The translations under genes and the position numbers were made by a program. This document shows positions 49,401-60,797 of a stretch of DNA of 64,000 bases, piece by piece (positions within the stretch are counted from its first letter, which is position 1; each line of letters opens with the position of its first letter). Source of the stretch: Anaeramoeba flamelloides (lineage: Eukaryota > Metamonada > Anaeramoebidae); the NCBI GenBank assembly GCA_027625915.1, contig JANTQA010000012.1, positions 6,656,501-6,720,500 on the forward strand, written 5' to 3'. Under the pieces are notes generated by a model that saw only the letters and a program-made list of their open reading frames with translations, ran no database searches and had not been told where the DNA came from.

Positions 49401-50067
49401 TCTTTGTAGGAAATAATAAAGAATTAATCATCAATAAATTCAAATTTACAACATCTTGACCCTTTAGAACAACTTTTAAACCCCTCTTAATTTACTTCCT
49501 TGGTGGAAAAAAAAGATCTAGAATATGTTAGACATGGTACCAGGGTTTTAAATATTGTTCTAAAGGGAAATTTTCACAAAAAGTTGATTTTTCCCAACTT
49601 TTCTTTTTCATTTTTCATTTCTCCGTAAATACAAATTTGAGAAAATTTATTTCATTTTCTCTCCTTAGATCTCACTGAATAAATATTTGTGTGATTTATC
49701 AACTCCCAAATACTAATAAACGTGTATACAAAGAAACCCGGGTTTCAATTTGAAACTTAGTTCTTTAAATCCAAAATAACAAAATAATGAAATAAAACAA
49801 TATCATGAAAACTTTTCTTACTCAAGTTGTTGGTTCAAATAATACAGCAGAGGAAAGAAAAAACAAATTATCTTGGGAAAAATCAATAGATTTTAATTAA
49901 AAATGTAAGTTCTTAAAATAATGTCTCAAAATAAAAAAACGTTGAAGAGAAAAATTTAAAATCTAAGATACATAAAAAAATGATTTTTTTCCATCAAAAT
50001 GTAAATTAAAATAATCAGGATTTGATTTATTTTTTCTTCACTTCTCAACTTACCCCAAATAAAAAAA
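46448..50067. other. Intergenic region between divergent Rab and SUCLG1 genes
   Basis: 3.6 kb of A/T-rich DNA without a supported gene or a repeat matching elsewhere in the window. Upstream control regions of both divergent genes should lie here, but I recognise no specific site. A nine-G run at 47077-47085 is a local oddity. Confidence 0.5.
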
Positions 50068-53000
50068 ATGCTTAATTTTTTCTCCAAATTACCAAAAACC
50101 AACTTTAACACTGCTACCTTTTCAGTTGTTAACAGATTTTCGTCATTTAATAGAAATCTTTTTGTAAATAAAGACACAAAAGTTATCTGTCAAGGTATCA
50201 CAGGAAAACATGTAAAAATTTCTTTTTCAAGTTCTGAAAAACAAAAAAAAAAGAAAAAACTTTTTAGATTTCTTCTTAATTTTTTTTTTTTTGAATTTTA
50301 TGTTCCTTTTACCAAATGGTTAGGGTACTTTCCACACACAAATGGCCATGAAATACGGAACCAAAATGGTTGGAGGTGTAAACCCAAGAAAAGGAGGTAC
50401 AAAACATCTCGGTTTACCAGTTTTCAAAAATTGTCAAGAAGCAAGAGAAGCAACTAACTGTGACGCCTCTGTAATCTACGTTCCACCACCATACGCTGGC
50501 GCAAGTATCATGGAAGCGATTGATGCTGAAATTCCACTTATCATTTGTATTACCGAAGGTAAATTTTTTGCTTTTTTTTTTTTCTTTTTTTTGTTTTTGC
50601 TTTTTTTATATTAAATTTTTATTTCTTCTTTTTTTCCTTTCCCTTTCTTATCTTTTTTAACAATTTTTTTTTTTTTTTTTGAATGATCTTAAATAATCAA
50701 ATCGAATAAAACTTAATAGGAATTCCAAGTTTAGATATGGTTCGTGTTAAAAGAAAATTAAGAAACAGTAAAAGTAGATTAGTTGGTCCAAATTGTCCAG
50801 GTATCATCAAACCAGGTGAATGTAAAATTGGTATCATGCCTGGTCACATCTACCAACCTGGTAAAATTGGTAAGCATTTTTTTTTTCTGAACCTGAAATC
50901 AAGATTCCTTGTTATTTTGATTTTGTTTGATTTTTTTTTATTACCTAAAATTATTATTATTTTTCCTTTATAAACGTTTCTTTTTTTATACAAATTAAAG
51001 GTATTGTTTCAAGATCTGGTACTTTAACTTATGAAGCCACTTATCAAACATCTCAATTAGGTAAGAAAATTCACAACACCAAAACTTTCTTTTTCTATTG
51101 TTAACAGTCTTGAGAAATTAAACATTTTGCATAAATTCTCTTATTTATATATATATATCTAATAAAATCTATTAAATAAAACAAAACAGGACTCGGACAA
51201 TCTATCTGTGTTGGAATTGGTGGTGATCCATATAATGGGTAAATCCTTTTTTTTTTTTCTTCTTTTTATTCATATTTTGTATTTTTTTCAAAAGACAAAA
51301 ACAAAAAACAAGAAAAACAATATGTTCTGTAATTAGAAATTTAATTCGAAACAAGCTCTTTTTTTTTTTTTTTTTTTCAATTCATTTCGAATTTCGATTT
51401 ATTTGAACAAACCAAAGTTTTTCATTGAAAATCAATAAAATGTTGTTACATTTAAAGACAAAACAAAAAAGAACAAAAATTAAATAATGATTTACAATTT
51501 ACTACAATACAGTTAATAATGTTTGATAATAGAAATTAAAATTCAAATTATAAAACTAATATTGAAAATTTACAAAAAAAACTCTCTTACAGAGTTTAAA
51601 ATTTGACAACTTAATAAGTTTACCACCCAATAAATCAACAAACATACATTTAATTTTAATAGTGAACGAAAAAAAAGAAATACTACATTATTCATTTAAT
51701 ATGTGTTCCAAATTTTAAAAAAAAGGAAAAAACTTTTTTATTTCCCATTTCCATTTTTTGTTTACTCAAATTTGAAGAGGAAAAAATTCTATTGGTTTCA
51801 ATGCCAAGAAACTTTGTAAAATAACTTGATTTTCGAAATTGTCTTTGGAAAGAAATGTTTTGAAAGTAGAGTTGAAATATCAACATTTATAAAAATGGAA
51901 AATGAACTCAAAATTTGTTTTATATTTTTTTTAAAAATTTTGCAGTTTTTCAAATCAAATTAAACTATTTTTTTTATCAATTGTTTCAAAAATTAATATT
52001 ATTAAAACAAGTGATTCCAACTCTTTTTTTTGATTATTTATTCTATTTTGATTCTAAGAGATATTTTTAAATGGCTTATTAAAACCTTCAGAACAAATAA
52101 ATTTTTAAATAAGAACATAAATGTGTTTGAAGTATATAAATTCTTCTCTCTTTATATTTATATATATATATCTATATAAACAAATATCTAGATATAATAT
52201 GTATGCATAAGAAAATGATTAATCTGATTAAATATTATTTAATAGAAAATTTTTTTATTTCAAGAAGTTTAATTAAAAGCACATTATTAAAATCTATCGG
52301 AATAAATTAGTGAAACAAAATTAATAACAAACTTTCTTCCAATAGATACAACACATTAAAAATTAAAAAAATGTGTTTTTTTTAACAAATTAGAACTGGT
52401 TTTGATAGAAATTTCGTCTTTAGTTTAAATTAAATAATTGATAAAATAAACCCTTTTTCAATAGCTATAATTCACCAAAAAGAAAAAAAAGAAATATGAA
52501 AAAATATGAAAAAATGATTTCAATTTTTAAATTTCAAAAAATATATATAAGGTATTTCCAAAAAAGTGGGGCATTTTTTTTTTTACATTTCATAAAAAAT
52601 CATCTTGATTAGTGAAGTTATTCATTAATTGACATTACCAAATTAAGTTTAATATTAATACCAATTGAAAAAATGGCTTGGGTATTTATTTCAAAAATAT
52701 GTTGGATGAAATATTTCCAAAAAATGAAAAAAAATAATAACACTTTTTTTGGTGAAAACAATGTACAACCAATTTCAATAAAAAAAAATGGAAATATGAA
52801 AAGGGTACAAATAATTTTTTAAACAATAAAATGTAGTTATATGTTTTCAATTCTATTTGAAAATTATTTGAGATTAAACAAGTTATGGAAACGGTTTTTT
52901 CAATCAAAAAGAAAATAATAAACACCAATTTTAACTCCTAAAAAACATCAGATAAAATCAAGATCAGAAAATTTAATATCTTTTATTTATGTAATACAAT

Positions 53001-54805
53001 ACCAAGAAACAAATTAAATTATTATCAAGAATCTATAAATGGTAGTTAATGATTTTGGATATTATAATATTTTTTGAAGATTGAGTTTAAAAGATATATT
53101 TTAAAATAAATTTGTCCCCACTTTATTGGAAATAGCTTATTTTTTTCCAAGATCTATTCAAACCCTTTAAACACATATAATTCACTCCTTCAAACTGGGG
53201 TAAAAATATTGGAAAATAATTTAGTCTAATAAATATTAATTTATATTTAAAATAAACTCTCAATTTTAAAAATGTTAATTTTGTTTCTTAGTTTTTTTTT
53301 TTTTTTTCATCAAAATTTACTTTTAATCAAAGATGCATATAGGCTCATAAACAATACAATTAATGATCTTTTTTGAAAAAAAAAAAAAATGAGAAACAAA
53401 ATTATTGTTTAATCATCTTCTTGGAATGTGTAAATAATTTATTTTTATCAAATAAACAAGATCAGAAATTGCTATATGATATATGAGATTTAGTATAATT
53501 TATATTCATAACAATTAAAAAAAAAAAACCACAACAAATACAAATATGTTAATTTTTAACATTACACAATATCTGAACATTTTATTCAAAAACATTAAAT
53601 TTTTAATCAGCTTTTTTTATAAAAATATATTTGCTTTACACAGTCTGTCTTACAAAAAATCATTTATGAAGATATATTTTAAATAAAAAAAAAATATTAT
53701 ATCCATTATATAAAAGCTAAATTAAAAATTCAATTCAAAACGAATAATCACAAAACTTTGCCTAATCCTAAAACAAATTACATTTCAGATAAAATAGTAG
53801 AATTAAAAAAATTTTTTTCTTTCTTTTCTTGATTTAATTTTTAGGAATTTAATAACAAAAAATACAATATCCAAAATATTTTTTATAAATAAATTTATCA
53901 AGTCAAATAAGAAGGTTTTATAACAAAATATCATTACACTCTCTACACAAACAAGAAAAAAATAATTTGAAATTTTTGATAATTAATTACATAAATAACT
54001 CACTTTTCAGAAAATCTGCTATAACGCCGATTTATCATTTTTTAAATTAAACTTGTTTATAATTGAAAATAATTAGTCGATAAAATATAAAATATAAACA
54101 ATTTCATTTCTTATTTATTATCACAATTTTAATATTTTTTTAAAGAATAAATTGTTTCAATTTGCTCTTTTTTTTTTTTTTTTTGACAAAAAATTCTAAT
54201 TGATTTTTTATTTATATCAAACATGAATTAGAATTTTATGACGTTACCTGAATAGTAAAATTTAATATTTGGCTTTTTTATTTATTATTATTTTGCAAAT
54301 TCTAAAACATATTTTGATAATTCTTTTACAACATTCCATATTTAAACTTTTGAAATTGTCATTTTTTTTAAAAAAAAAAGTTAATATATAATTGAATTCA
54401 ACTTTATTAATCTTATTTAAAAATATTCTATGCTTTCCCAATCTTAATATTCTTACCAATAGTACTAACTTTGTTGATTGTTTAGAACAATTCTTAGATG
54501 ACGACGAAACTGAAGGCATTGTCATGATTGGAGAAATTGGAGGAAGTGCCGAAGAAGATGGTGCTGAATTTTTGAAAAAATATAATGTTGGAAAATCCAA
54601 AAAACCAGTTGTCGGATTTATTGCAGGAACATCCGCACCACCAGGAAAAAGAATGGGTCATGCAGGTGCCATTGTAGCTGGCGGAAAAGGTAAAGCTTCA
54701 GATAAAATCAAAGCACTGAAAGAAGCAGATGTACGTGTTGCTAAATTCCCACACGAAATCGGTCAAGTTATGTATGACTTTATGAAAGACCTCGGAAAAC
54801 TTTAA
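50068..54805 (+). CDS. SUCLG1: Succinyl-CoA ligase alpha subunit (organellar)
   Basis: With the beta subunit it converts succinyl-CoA to succinate with substrate-level phosphorylation of ADP or GDP. Exons are 50068-50211, 50324-50558, 50720-50869, 51001-51060, 51190-51238 and 54463-54805, giving 326 aa. Donors include GTAAAA, GTAAGC and GTAAGA; acceptors are TAG, TAG, AAG, CAG and TAG. The N-terminus ([18 protein letters not shown]...) is basic and hydroxylated without acids, a likely mitochondrial or hydrogenosomal presequence. CoA-binding GITGKHGTFHTQ spans exons 1-2. [39 protein letters not shown] and SRSGTLTYE follow. The phosphohistidine is in [14 protein letters not shown] (about H279). 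All expected motifs are intact. Four introns are 112-161 bp; the last is 3,224 bp and carries MITE family A copy 2. Confidence 0.97.
52548..53139 (+). mobile_element. MITE family A, copy 2 (in SUCLG1 intron)
   Basis: 592 bp. Terminal repeats are TAAGGTATTTCCAAAAAAGTG on the left and, reverse-complemented, TAAGCTATTTCCAATAAAGTG on the right, both followed by GGG. TA at each end is consistent with a TA duplication. It aligns throughout with 18535-19125. No ORF. The TTCCAAAAAAGTGGGG core resembles the mariner-like terminus at 38637 (TTCCAAAAATTGGGG). Confidence 0.85.
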
Positions 54806-57048
54806 ATTGATTCATAATGGAATTCAAGATTTAAAGTATTTTATTAAAAAAAAAAATAACATTTCATATTTTTAAATTTTGTTTAGATTTTTATTTAGTT
54901 CAAGATTTACTATGTTTTTTTTTTTTTATTATTTTTTTAATTTCTTTCTTTTAGAATTGAATTGTTTTCTAAGATTCAAAATCACACACTTTTATTGTTT
55001 TTTTTCTCATCTTTAAAGTCATTTATTCCTTCGTATTATTTTATACTTTTTTTTTTTTAGTTAGAACTTAATACAAAGAAAAATAATTTCAATAATTTAC
55101 TTTTTATTCTTATTATTTATTTTAATTTTTATTTTTTGTTTTATTTTTATTTTTTGTTGTATTTTTAGATATCGTTTCAAACAAGAATGGTGTGTTTTTA
55201 AAATTTTTATTTTCATTTGATTTTTAAAATAAGAACATTATAAACTGTATTGTATAAGTGAAATATATTTTAGAATAAAACACAGTTATCAAAAAGAATA
55301 ATAAAAAAAAAAAGTTATTCAAAATATGAAATACAAATTTCATTGACCAATTCTGAAATGATTATGGTAGTAAAAAATAAAATTTTGAGAAGCACCCATT
55401 AAAGAATTTAAATCCTTTGAAAACTCACAATTGAGATGAAAAATTAAAAACCTGTTTCAATTTTAATTAATAGAAAAGTTAGTTTAATTAAATTTATTTT
55501 GTATTTTTTATTTAATTTAAACGAGGAATTTGGAAATTAATTTTTTTTTTTTTTCAAAATTTATTTAAAATGTCTAATTCAATAATATAGTTTGAATAAA
55601 TAATAAGAACCTGATAATTACTAAAAGTTGATTCGACAAGAAAAATAACAAAATAATTTATATCATGAAATTTTTTCAGTTTTTTTTTTTTTTAGAGAAT
55701 TTATGTTATTTTAAAAAATAAAACTTCTGTAATCAACAAAACAACAAATATACAATTATTTTTTAGAATATTAAGTAAGATTTGAATTAAATTCATATAC
55801 AAAAGTTCTTATACTATAAAAAAACTAAACTCCTTTTCAAAAAGTTTAATATACTATATAATATCAATGGTAGTTGTTTTGAATGTTTATTCCCATCTTC
55901 TTATTACAAAAAGATTTTCAAATTTTTGGATTAGAATCATTTTTTCTAATTATGTTAAATTCTTTTTTGATACTTTTTTTTTTTGATACTTTTTCGATTT
56001 CTTTTTTTTTTTTCGTTTTTTTATTTCTTGTTTTTCTTGATACTTCTTTTTTTGAATAGAAGATCAAGTAGAAAAAAAAAATCTTCTAAAAGATCAATAA
56101 TCACTAAGAAAATTTAGACTATGTCATGTCTTTTAAAATGAATTTAATTTTTAGCATAAATCTCCCTGTTCAGCCTTTTTCAGTGAAAGTTCAGTAATAA
56201 AAAATGGTAATGATCTTTTCAAAAATTGTAACTTAATTTTTTTTAGTTTTTGTTTTAATTTTCAAATTTTAAAAAATCAAGGGATTCTTATATTTAGAAT
56301 GATTTAAAGGTTAATTACAAATCAGATTTAATTATTAATTGTTCTTGAATACAAAAGAATATGTTTTTTTTACTAATTTATTCTTTCAGGTGATTCACAA
56401 TTTTTGAAATGATGTTTATATTTAAAAATAATAAAAAAAAAATAAATAAAACGTTTTTGTGATATATATTTCCTATATATTAAAAAAAAGGAATTCAAAT
56501 AGTTTAAAAATAAACTATTGAAAAAAAAAATTAATCATTTCTTTTATTTTGAATGAGAAGGAAGTGTAAATTACACTCTAAGTATCCTTTTACTTAAATT
56601 CCCTTTCAAAAAATTTTTTTTTGTTATTTTGAACAAGTATGAAGTATTTAAATCAAAATTTCATTATTTTAATTATTTTTAATTATGCTTTGATGCCTTA
56701 ACCCTTGATAATAATCTGATTATTATTGGCTATTTGTACTATATTATTGAAACAAATATATTTTATTAATAAATTTTTTGAAAAAATTAAAATTCAATTT
56801 CAAAATTCCTCTTTTATATTAAACAAAAAATGTAAAATAAATTGTAATATATTCGTTTAATAATAAAATATTAAACAAAATATATTTTTTTTAATTAATA
56901 TATAATTTATATTAAAAAATATTTTGATAAATAAAACCAAAATATCCAAATGAAAATAAATTATAAAAATATAGTTTGTAATTGAAAAAAACAGATATTA
57001 ATAAAAAGGAAATAAAAAATGATAAGTTCGAAGAATTGAGAAATAAAA
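54806..57048. other. Intergenic region between convergent SUCLG1 and TRAPPC13
   Basis: Tail-to-tail spacer containing repeat family D copy 2 (55915-56405). Otherwise A/T-rich, with no supported gene. Confidence 0.55.
55915..56405 (+). repeat. Dispersed repeat family D, copy 2
   Basis: Continuous copy sharing GAATCATTTTTTCTAATT, GATCAAGTAGAAAA, CCTTTTTCAGTGAAAGTTCAG, TTTAGAATGATTTAAA and TCACAATTTTTGAAAT with 38205-39745 and 61870-62335. It gives an empty-site comparison for the mariner-like insertion. Confidence 0.75.
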
Positions 57049-58538
57049 TTATTTTTCTTCTTCTTCTTTACTAGTTTTGTTGTCTCTTTGCCTAACTAAC
57101 AGTTTTACAATTTGTTTCATTTTATATTCTCGATGATTTGAGAGGTTTACTACAATGATACCGCCAATAGTTTGAATTCCAGGTATAATTGGCAACATAT
57201 CTAACTCTAGTTGCACCTTTTCAGAAGGATCAATTTTCCCTAGATTGATTCCAGATAAACCAATAATAATTATCCCTTCCATTTCATGAGTCCTGAAAAG
57301 AGCACGGAGGGGAATTGCCTCATTGGCATGATTTTGTATTATACATTTTGCTTTGAATGGTTCTTCTAAATATACACACTCAGGTACAGATTCAATTGTG
57401 ATTGAAATTGTTTGTTTTAGTGGCAATTTTATTTGAAGATGACTTGTTTGAAGTCGGCCAACTTGCCCAAATCTACTTTTCCAAGAAACGGAAATTTTCC
57501 CAATCACTGTTACACTCTACAAGTTTTTTTAAATTAATAAAATATGGTTATTTTGTACCAGAATAAGAGAGAGAGAGAGTTAAAAAAGTTAAAAATTTTA
57601 TTATAAAAAAATTTATGAATTAAAGATATTTCACTGTAAATGATACAAAACTCATCGTTTTTATTTCTTTATATCTTTCGGGAAAAAGAAATATTAGTAA
57701 AAAAATTTAATGAAAATTCAAAATTAACTAAACTCAAAATTCAAAATTTCCCACACAGTTAAAACGGTTAAAAGAATCACAATAATACAATTTCATTCAA
57801 ATTGGAAATAATTTTGATTTTTGAAAAATATGTAAATCATTTTTCATCTTTTATTTTTTTTGTTTTCATTTTATTTTTTGAATTACGCAACCTGTTTTGC
57901 TCGATCAATAATTTTTTTCAACAATTGATATTATGTTAAAGTTGAGTTGTTCAAAATAGAAGAACTCAAATAAAATTAGTTGATGGTATCTAACCATTTG
58001 ATCGATCAATAATTCCCTAATAGAATTTAAAACAAATTTAGCAATGTATTTTTTAGTTTTGCTATCTCCAAAATTTTTAACACACCCTTGACTTATTTGT
58101 ATTGATAATTATTTATTTATTGTTTTGTGAGTATTGTAATTTATAAACAAGTGTTAACATTTCAATTGGTGAATGGTTCTAAATTGGTATTTCTTCTTGA
58201 ATTGATTAAATAAGATTTTTTTTTCAAAAATTGAATTTTGGTGTGTTAAAAATTTTTAATTGGAGCTTAGATTATTTTTACTTTTTCATGATTGTTCTTT
58301 TAACTATTTTAGCTCTTCCAAAATGCCTGAATTGAAGTTTGACTTACTTTTGTATTAATATAAAGCTATCTGTCAACATTTGATCTTTAAATTAAAGTAT
58401 GATTAAACTTATATTATTGCTTAATATGTTATTTTTTTTTTTATAGGAAATTGTAATAATTTATTTTTTATACTTTTTACTTATTCCAAATTTTCTCTTT
58501 TAAGTTATTTGTACTCATCCTTTAGTTTTTTTAAAAGT

Positions 58539-58573
<35 letters not shown>

Positions 58574-60522
58574 GGGGGGTACATAGGAATAAAAAATCAT
58601 TATAAGAATTGGTGGTCTTGTTAATGACTAACCTAACCAAACTTTTTCATGATCAGATCTAAAACGAATTGAACAAGCCAGACATAACTGAAGCAAAATG
58701 AATCAAACTGCACTGAAAAGAATCGAACTGGAGTGAACTGGATCAAACATTCGATAAAATATGTCTAGCTGACGCTTGGGCTGGATTAAGGATGCCAAGT
58801 TGACATATTGCACTGGGATTTTATGAAAATAGGATTTCTGAGACTTTCAAAAAAAAAAATAAAGTAAACCAATCAAATGAAAATTTGGAAAACCAATCCT
58901 TATTCTTTAAAACCTCAGCGCTTTATAAAGGTCTACCTTATCCATAAAGTTCTAATTTAAAACTTAATAAAGTAGCCTATTTCATTTGAACTATGATTGG
59001 TCAAATATTTCAATCTCTTTATTAAAATGAATTATGGTTATGAACAAATTTTCACCATAAAAGGAAACAACCACCAACCCATTCAACACTTGGGATGTAA
59101 ATAAAAACTTCTAATTTAAGTTCTGACCTTTTTTTTTTTTTTTTATTTTTTTTACTTTCTTTTGATTTCTTGGTTTTATTTCTCTTTTTCTTGTCTTTGC
59201 TTTGAAATAAAACTTTTTTCTTTTCATTTTGTAAAGAAAAGCTATCCTATGGGTTATATTCTTGCCTAAATTGTAAAAAGGATAAAAGATTCAAAATAAA
59301 TTTTAGGGGTTCAAAAAGTGCCGCGGAGTGTCGTGGAGTGCCTAGGTTTTCCAGAATTCAAAATAATAGAGTAGATTCAAAGATTTGACTCAATTCTTTT
59401 AAATTCTGGAAAGCCTAACGGCGTTTTTTTTAATTTGAGAAATAAACCGAAAATTGAAAAAAATTTGTTTTTATTTCTCAAATTAAAAAAAAACCTAACG
59501 TGAAGTGCCGCCAAGTGCCTAGGTTTTCTTGAGGTTTTCTGTTTTATTTGTGAAGTGTTCTAGGTTTTTTTGAAGTTTACTGTTTTAATCCTGAAATCTA
59601 TCGATTTTCCAAATAAACAGAAAACTCAAGAAAACCTAACGAAAAGTGCCGTAGAGTGCCTAGGTTTTCTTGAGGTTTTCTATTTTATTTGTTAAGTGTT
59701 CTAGGTTTTTTTACTTTAGAAATAAACCGAAAATTTATTAAAATTTTCTGTTTTATTTCTAAAGTAAAAAAAACCTAACGAAAATCTATCGATTTTCCCA
59801 ATAAACAGAAAACTCAAGAAAACCTAAAGGCGCTTTTCCAGAATTCAAAAGAATAGAGAAAAATCTTTTATTTTACTCAATTCTTTTAAATTCTGGAAAA
59901 CATAACAGCAAACCGATGGAAAATTTTGTTGAACCACTTCCCTTCAATAATAAAAAAAACAAAAAAAAAATTGAAATTATTTAAGAACAATTTTTAAATT
60001 TTGTCAAACTATGATTATTGCACCTTTATTTGCATGATTCAAAAAAAAAAAAATAAGAAAAAGAAATAAAACAATATATAACATACCTTGGCTTTTTTTT
60101 CAAGTCCCTTTTTTGGTGATAATATAAAAAGATACTGCCTTTTATCCCTAAATCGCAAATGATAACGACCAGAAAATGTTTCATGTTTTTCAAAATTTTC
60201 ATCTTCAATATTTTGATTAAGTTGTTGATTGAAATTATTATTTACATTTTGATTTTGATTTTGATTTTGATTTTTCTTTTTTGGAAGCACTATTTGATTA
60301 CAATCAGTTAAATCAAAACACCCAATTGGCTCAAAAACAACTTTTTCTAAATACATTATAGTTTTTGATCGATTTTCTATCTGCGCTTCTAAAAAAATAT
60401 TAGAATCCAATAGTACAGTTTTGGTTTTAACGCCTAAAGGATTTGCAACTGAAAATTCAAAATTTTTACTAAATTTTTTTTCAAGTCCTTGAGGATCAAA
60501 AAATGAAAGTGAAAACGAGAGT
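57049..60522 (-). CDS. TRAPPC13: TRAPPC13 (TRAPP complex subunit), 3' part
   Basis: Subunit of metazoan-type TRAPP complexes, acting with Rab GEF activity in Golgi/autophagy traffic. Two minus-strand exons are seen: 60087-60522 (enters with two bases of a codon missing, so an upstream exon is required) and 57049-57516, joined in phase 0 (donor GTATGT, acceptor GTAG). Together they encode 300 aa. Exon A reads LSFSLSFFDPQG, NPLGVKTK, IFLEAQIENRSK, MYLEKVVFEP, an Asn/Gln tract, then RQYLFILSPK. Exon B reads SVTVIGKISVSWKSRFGQVG, RLQTSHLQ, YLEEPFKAKCIIQNHANE and LGKIDPSEKVQLEL. These match the family blocks VFLEAQIQN, VTVIGKLDIVWK, GRLQTSQLQ and LEEPFHITC. The N-terminal third (about 150-200 aa) is not found up to 64000 and probably lies beyond the window. 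The 2,570 bp intron holds a MITE and palindrome cluster V. Confidence 0.9.
57729..58269 (+). mobile_element. MITE family C, copy 3 (in TRAPPC13 intron)
   Basis: 541 bp, nearly collinear with 32586-33122. Ends are TAAACTCAAAATTCAAAATTT on the left and, reverse-complemented, TAAGCTCCAATTAAAAATTT on the right. It shares ATAGAAGAACTCAAATAAAA and AACAAGTGTTAACATTTCAA with copy 2. No ORF. Confidence 0.86.
58640..58810. other. G/C-richer island with GAACTGNANTGAA-like tandem words
   Basis: Within the TRAPPC13 intron, short related words (TGAATCAAACTGCACTGAA, GAATCGAACTGGAGTGAAC) repeat imperfectly. They are followed by a stretch with CTGACGCTTGGGCTGG. Base composition is clearly unlike the flanks. 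It lies shortly after a long T run ending in seven G's (58540-58579). No coding frame is recognised. Confidence 0.35.
59317..59908 (+). repeat. Palindrome cluster V (largest and best conserved, partly nested)
   Basis: In order: decamers AGTGCCGCGG, AGTGTCGTGG, AGTGCCTAGG; stem A ending CCTAACGG; stem B ending CCTAACG; AGTGCCGCCA plus AGTGCCTAGG; stem C ending CCTAACG; AGTGCCGTAG plus AGTGCCTAGG; a second stem C enclosing another AT-rich palindrome (CTTTAGAAATAAACCG and complement); and a final stem A. Stem A here has arms CCAGAATTCAAAAGAATAG and CAATTCTTTTAAATTCTGG. The recurrence of identical openers and closers around different stems is directly visible. Confidence 0.85.
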
Positions 60523-60797
60523 CTATTATTTAAAAAAAGGGATTATTATTTTGTAAAACATATTAAATAAAAAAAAAAATTGAAAAATAAATTAAGATAT
60601 TAAAATATTGTCTTGAATATATTTGTTAAAAATAAGTTTAAGTTTTTGTTTAGGTTTAGAACAAAAAAGTTCTTTCTCATATATTTTTTTTGAGCTTGTT
60701 CAACTAATCGTTAAAAAAAAAGTCAATATTAGAATGCATTTTAAACTGTTTTTTAAAAAGGGAAGAAGCAAATAAAAATAAATATTTAGAGTATCAA

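Noticed and set aside
59317-59908. CRISPR-like array
   Set aside because: The repeats are long imperfect palindromes with varying order and no regular spacers, and the host is a eukaryote.
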